From: Holosporales bacterium
GTDB lineage: Bacteria > Pseudomonadota > Alphaproteobacteria > RUG11792
Direction of reading: 5' to 3'
DNA: 14,694 nucleotides
Assembly: GCA_031262205.1 (NCBI GenBank)
Contig: JAISID010000047.1
Span: forward strand, 1 to 14,694
Shown: positions 13,985 through 14,694 of the stretch, one piece after another
Layout of the letters: each line of letters opens with the position of its first letter
How positions within the stretch are numbered: position 1 is the first letter of the stretch
The notes under the pieces: generated by a model
The model's database searches: none
The model's input: only the letters and a program-made list of their open reading frames with translations
Told to the model about the DNA's origin: nothing
Program-made: the position numbers and the translations under genes

Positions 13985-14075
13985 TTGAGGGGGCGGCGGC
14001 TTCCGCAGTATTAACTGCGGCCGAGCTGCGAAGCTCGGGTTCGGCGAAGCCGAACACAAGCCGCCGCCCCCTCAA
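13985..14075. repeat. Element A3: cloverleaf palindrome
   Basis: The outer 18-bp stem (13985-14002 with 14058-14075) is perfect. Compared with A1 a stem A-T pair became G-C on both sides, so pairing is kept. Hairpins are 14003-14020, 14021-14038 and 14039-14055. Loop sequences differ from A1 (GTTA to ATTA, GTAA to GCGA, TTC to GAA) while the stems are identical. Two extra bases (14056-14057) precede the closing arm. Confidence 0.93.
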
Positions 14076-14095
14076 ATATAATATTTCTCTAATAT

Positions 14096-14242
14096 AATAT
14101 TTGTCTTTTGGCTCCCGCGATTATACCGATTTATTAGAAGCGCAGCTTGTCAAGGGACGCTTCGCTTTGCTCGGCTCTAAAGCCCTTGACAAGTCGCTTT
14201 ATAAATCGGTCTCAATTTTCCTCGTTCCAAAAGATAAATATT
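14096..14242. repeat. Element B3: long nested hairpin
   Basis: It has the same nested stems as B1: outer arms 14096-14109 and 14229-14242, middle ACCGATTTAT (14125-14134) with ATAAATCGGT, and inner GCTTGTCAAGGG with CCCTTGACAAG. A small duplication of ATAATATTT precedes the left arm. Confidence 0.88.
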
Positions 14243-14282
14243 ATCGGGGGGCGCTTCTAGTCGTATAATCTAACGCGCTTGA

Positions 14283-14694
14283 CTAGCGTTTTTTATATTT
14301 GAGGCGCAAGTTGAGAAGAATTTTAGTTAAATCCTCTTCTTTATTATCATACCGAAACTCGCATTTTTTCAAATGCAAAATAAAGCTCTTGTCGCTCAGT
14401 CAGTTGAACTTGGCAGGCAGCCGCGCTGTTGACGCAGCTCTTGCCCCGCTCAAGCTCTGTAGAATACTCCGTAGCGGTCGTAGCCGTTCAAAACCAAGCT
14501 GTCATAAGCTCCCCAAACATAGGTGTGCAAGGTCGAACCCTTCAAAGCTCTTCTTTTGAGCAGCTGACAATATTCGCAAAGATTTTTCCCTTCCGCTTTA
14601 AAAACCCAAAAACAGAAGTTTCCTAGGCAGCTACGACCTCTTTTTCAGCGAATACATAGCTCTCCAAAATAGCTTTCGTCAAGCTCGAATATGC
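14283..14694 (-). pseudogene. Broken IS1595-family transposase, cut by the window edge
   Basis: The minus strand spells the C-terminal half of an IS1595/IS1016-type DDE transposase spread over three frames. From the right edge: ILESYVFAEK (the D/E-S-Y-F-G region), an in-frame TAG, then VFGFLKRKGKIFANIVSCSK. After a shift comes HTYVWGAYDSLVLNGYDRY (the T-D-G-W region, with the catalytic Asp replaced by Tyr), then ERGKSCVN. After another shift comes AKFN, a stop, and LSDKSFILHLKKCEFRY to the final TAG at 14283-14285. At least two frameshifts and two internal stops make it inactive. It abuts composite repeat copy 2 (41 bp away). The N-terminal half lies outside the window. Confidence 0.85.

Larger units (their letters stand above)
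13884..14242 (+). repeat. Composite repeat copy 2 (leader, element A3, element B3)
   Basis: Direct copy of 6735-7055. The leader shares ATTATTTACAAACATACAT and the following AATATTAAAATTTCAT-type stretch, with small insertions. It sits between the ABC operon promoter and a broken transposase gene. Confidence 0.85.

Noticed and set aside
6817..14242. CRISPR array
   Set aside because: The repeats are three dispersed palindromic elements in different orientations, without regular spacers or cas genes.
14299..14626. Two plus-strand frames of 86 and 65 codons
   Set aside because: They are antisense to recognisable IS1595-family transposase fragments.

Overview
The window looks like part of the chromosome of a Gram-negative alphaproteobacterium with a reduced, decaying genome, probably a host-associated or intracellular lineage (Holosporales- or Rickettsiales-like; inference). 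The reasons are an FtsW of alphaproteobacterial type, lipid A genes (lpxK, lpxD) with a Skp/OmpH-like chaperone, amino-acid importers (BrnQ-type carrier, TrpX-type ABC system), AT-rich DNA, only about 62% intact coding sequence, and several gene remnants. I cannot name a species.

Layout. 1-2512 (+): a BrnQ-family amino-acid carrier and a family 2 glycosyltransferase, followed by an antisense scrap of a second, related glycosyltransferase. 2904-4028 (-): ftsW. 4029-4751: long non-coding stretch with short remnants and a perfect ParB-binding (parS) site. 4752-4958 (+): small coiled-coil protein. 6418-5204 (-): tRNA-Tyr, tRNA-Gly and lpxK behind one clear promoter. 6419-7419: gene-free, with a parS-like site and a composite repeat (cloverleaf element A1, then long hairpin B1). 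7420-9101 (+): skp-like gene and lpxD with an ATGA overlap. 9102-10089: gene-free, with two parS sites, an inverted cloverleaf copy (A2) exactly between them, an AT-rich stretch with repeated TAGTAGTAAT and DnaA-box-like sequences (a possible origin), and an inverted B copy. 10090-10443 (+): small membrane protein. 10609-10990 (-): decayed gene. 13757-10991 (-): four-gene operon of TrpR-like repressor, periplasmic binding protein, permease and ATPase, all overlapping. 13884-14242: second complete A+B composite repeat. 14283-14694 (-): broken IS1595-family transposase, cut by the window edge.

How the parts fit. FtsW polymerises septal peptidoglycan, LpxD and LpxK carry out steps 3 and 6 of lipid A synthesis, and Skp escorts outer-membrane proteins, so much of the window serves the cell envelope. 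The BrnQ carrier and the ABC importer fit a cell that takes amino acids from its surroundings. The parS sites place the window in the ParB/centromere zone, which in most bacteria lies near oriC.

The most striking unexplained feature is element A. Its 89 bp fold on paper into a perfect four-way junction with no unpaired junction bases, and base changes between copies preserve pairing in at least two stem positions.
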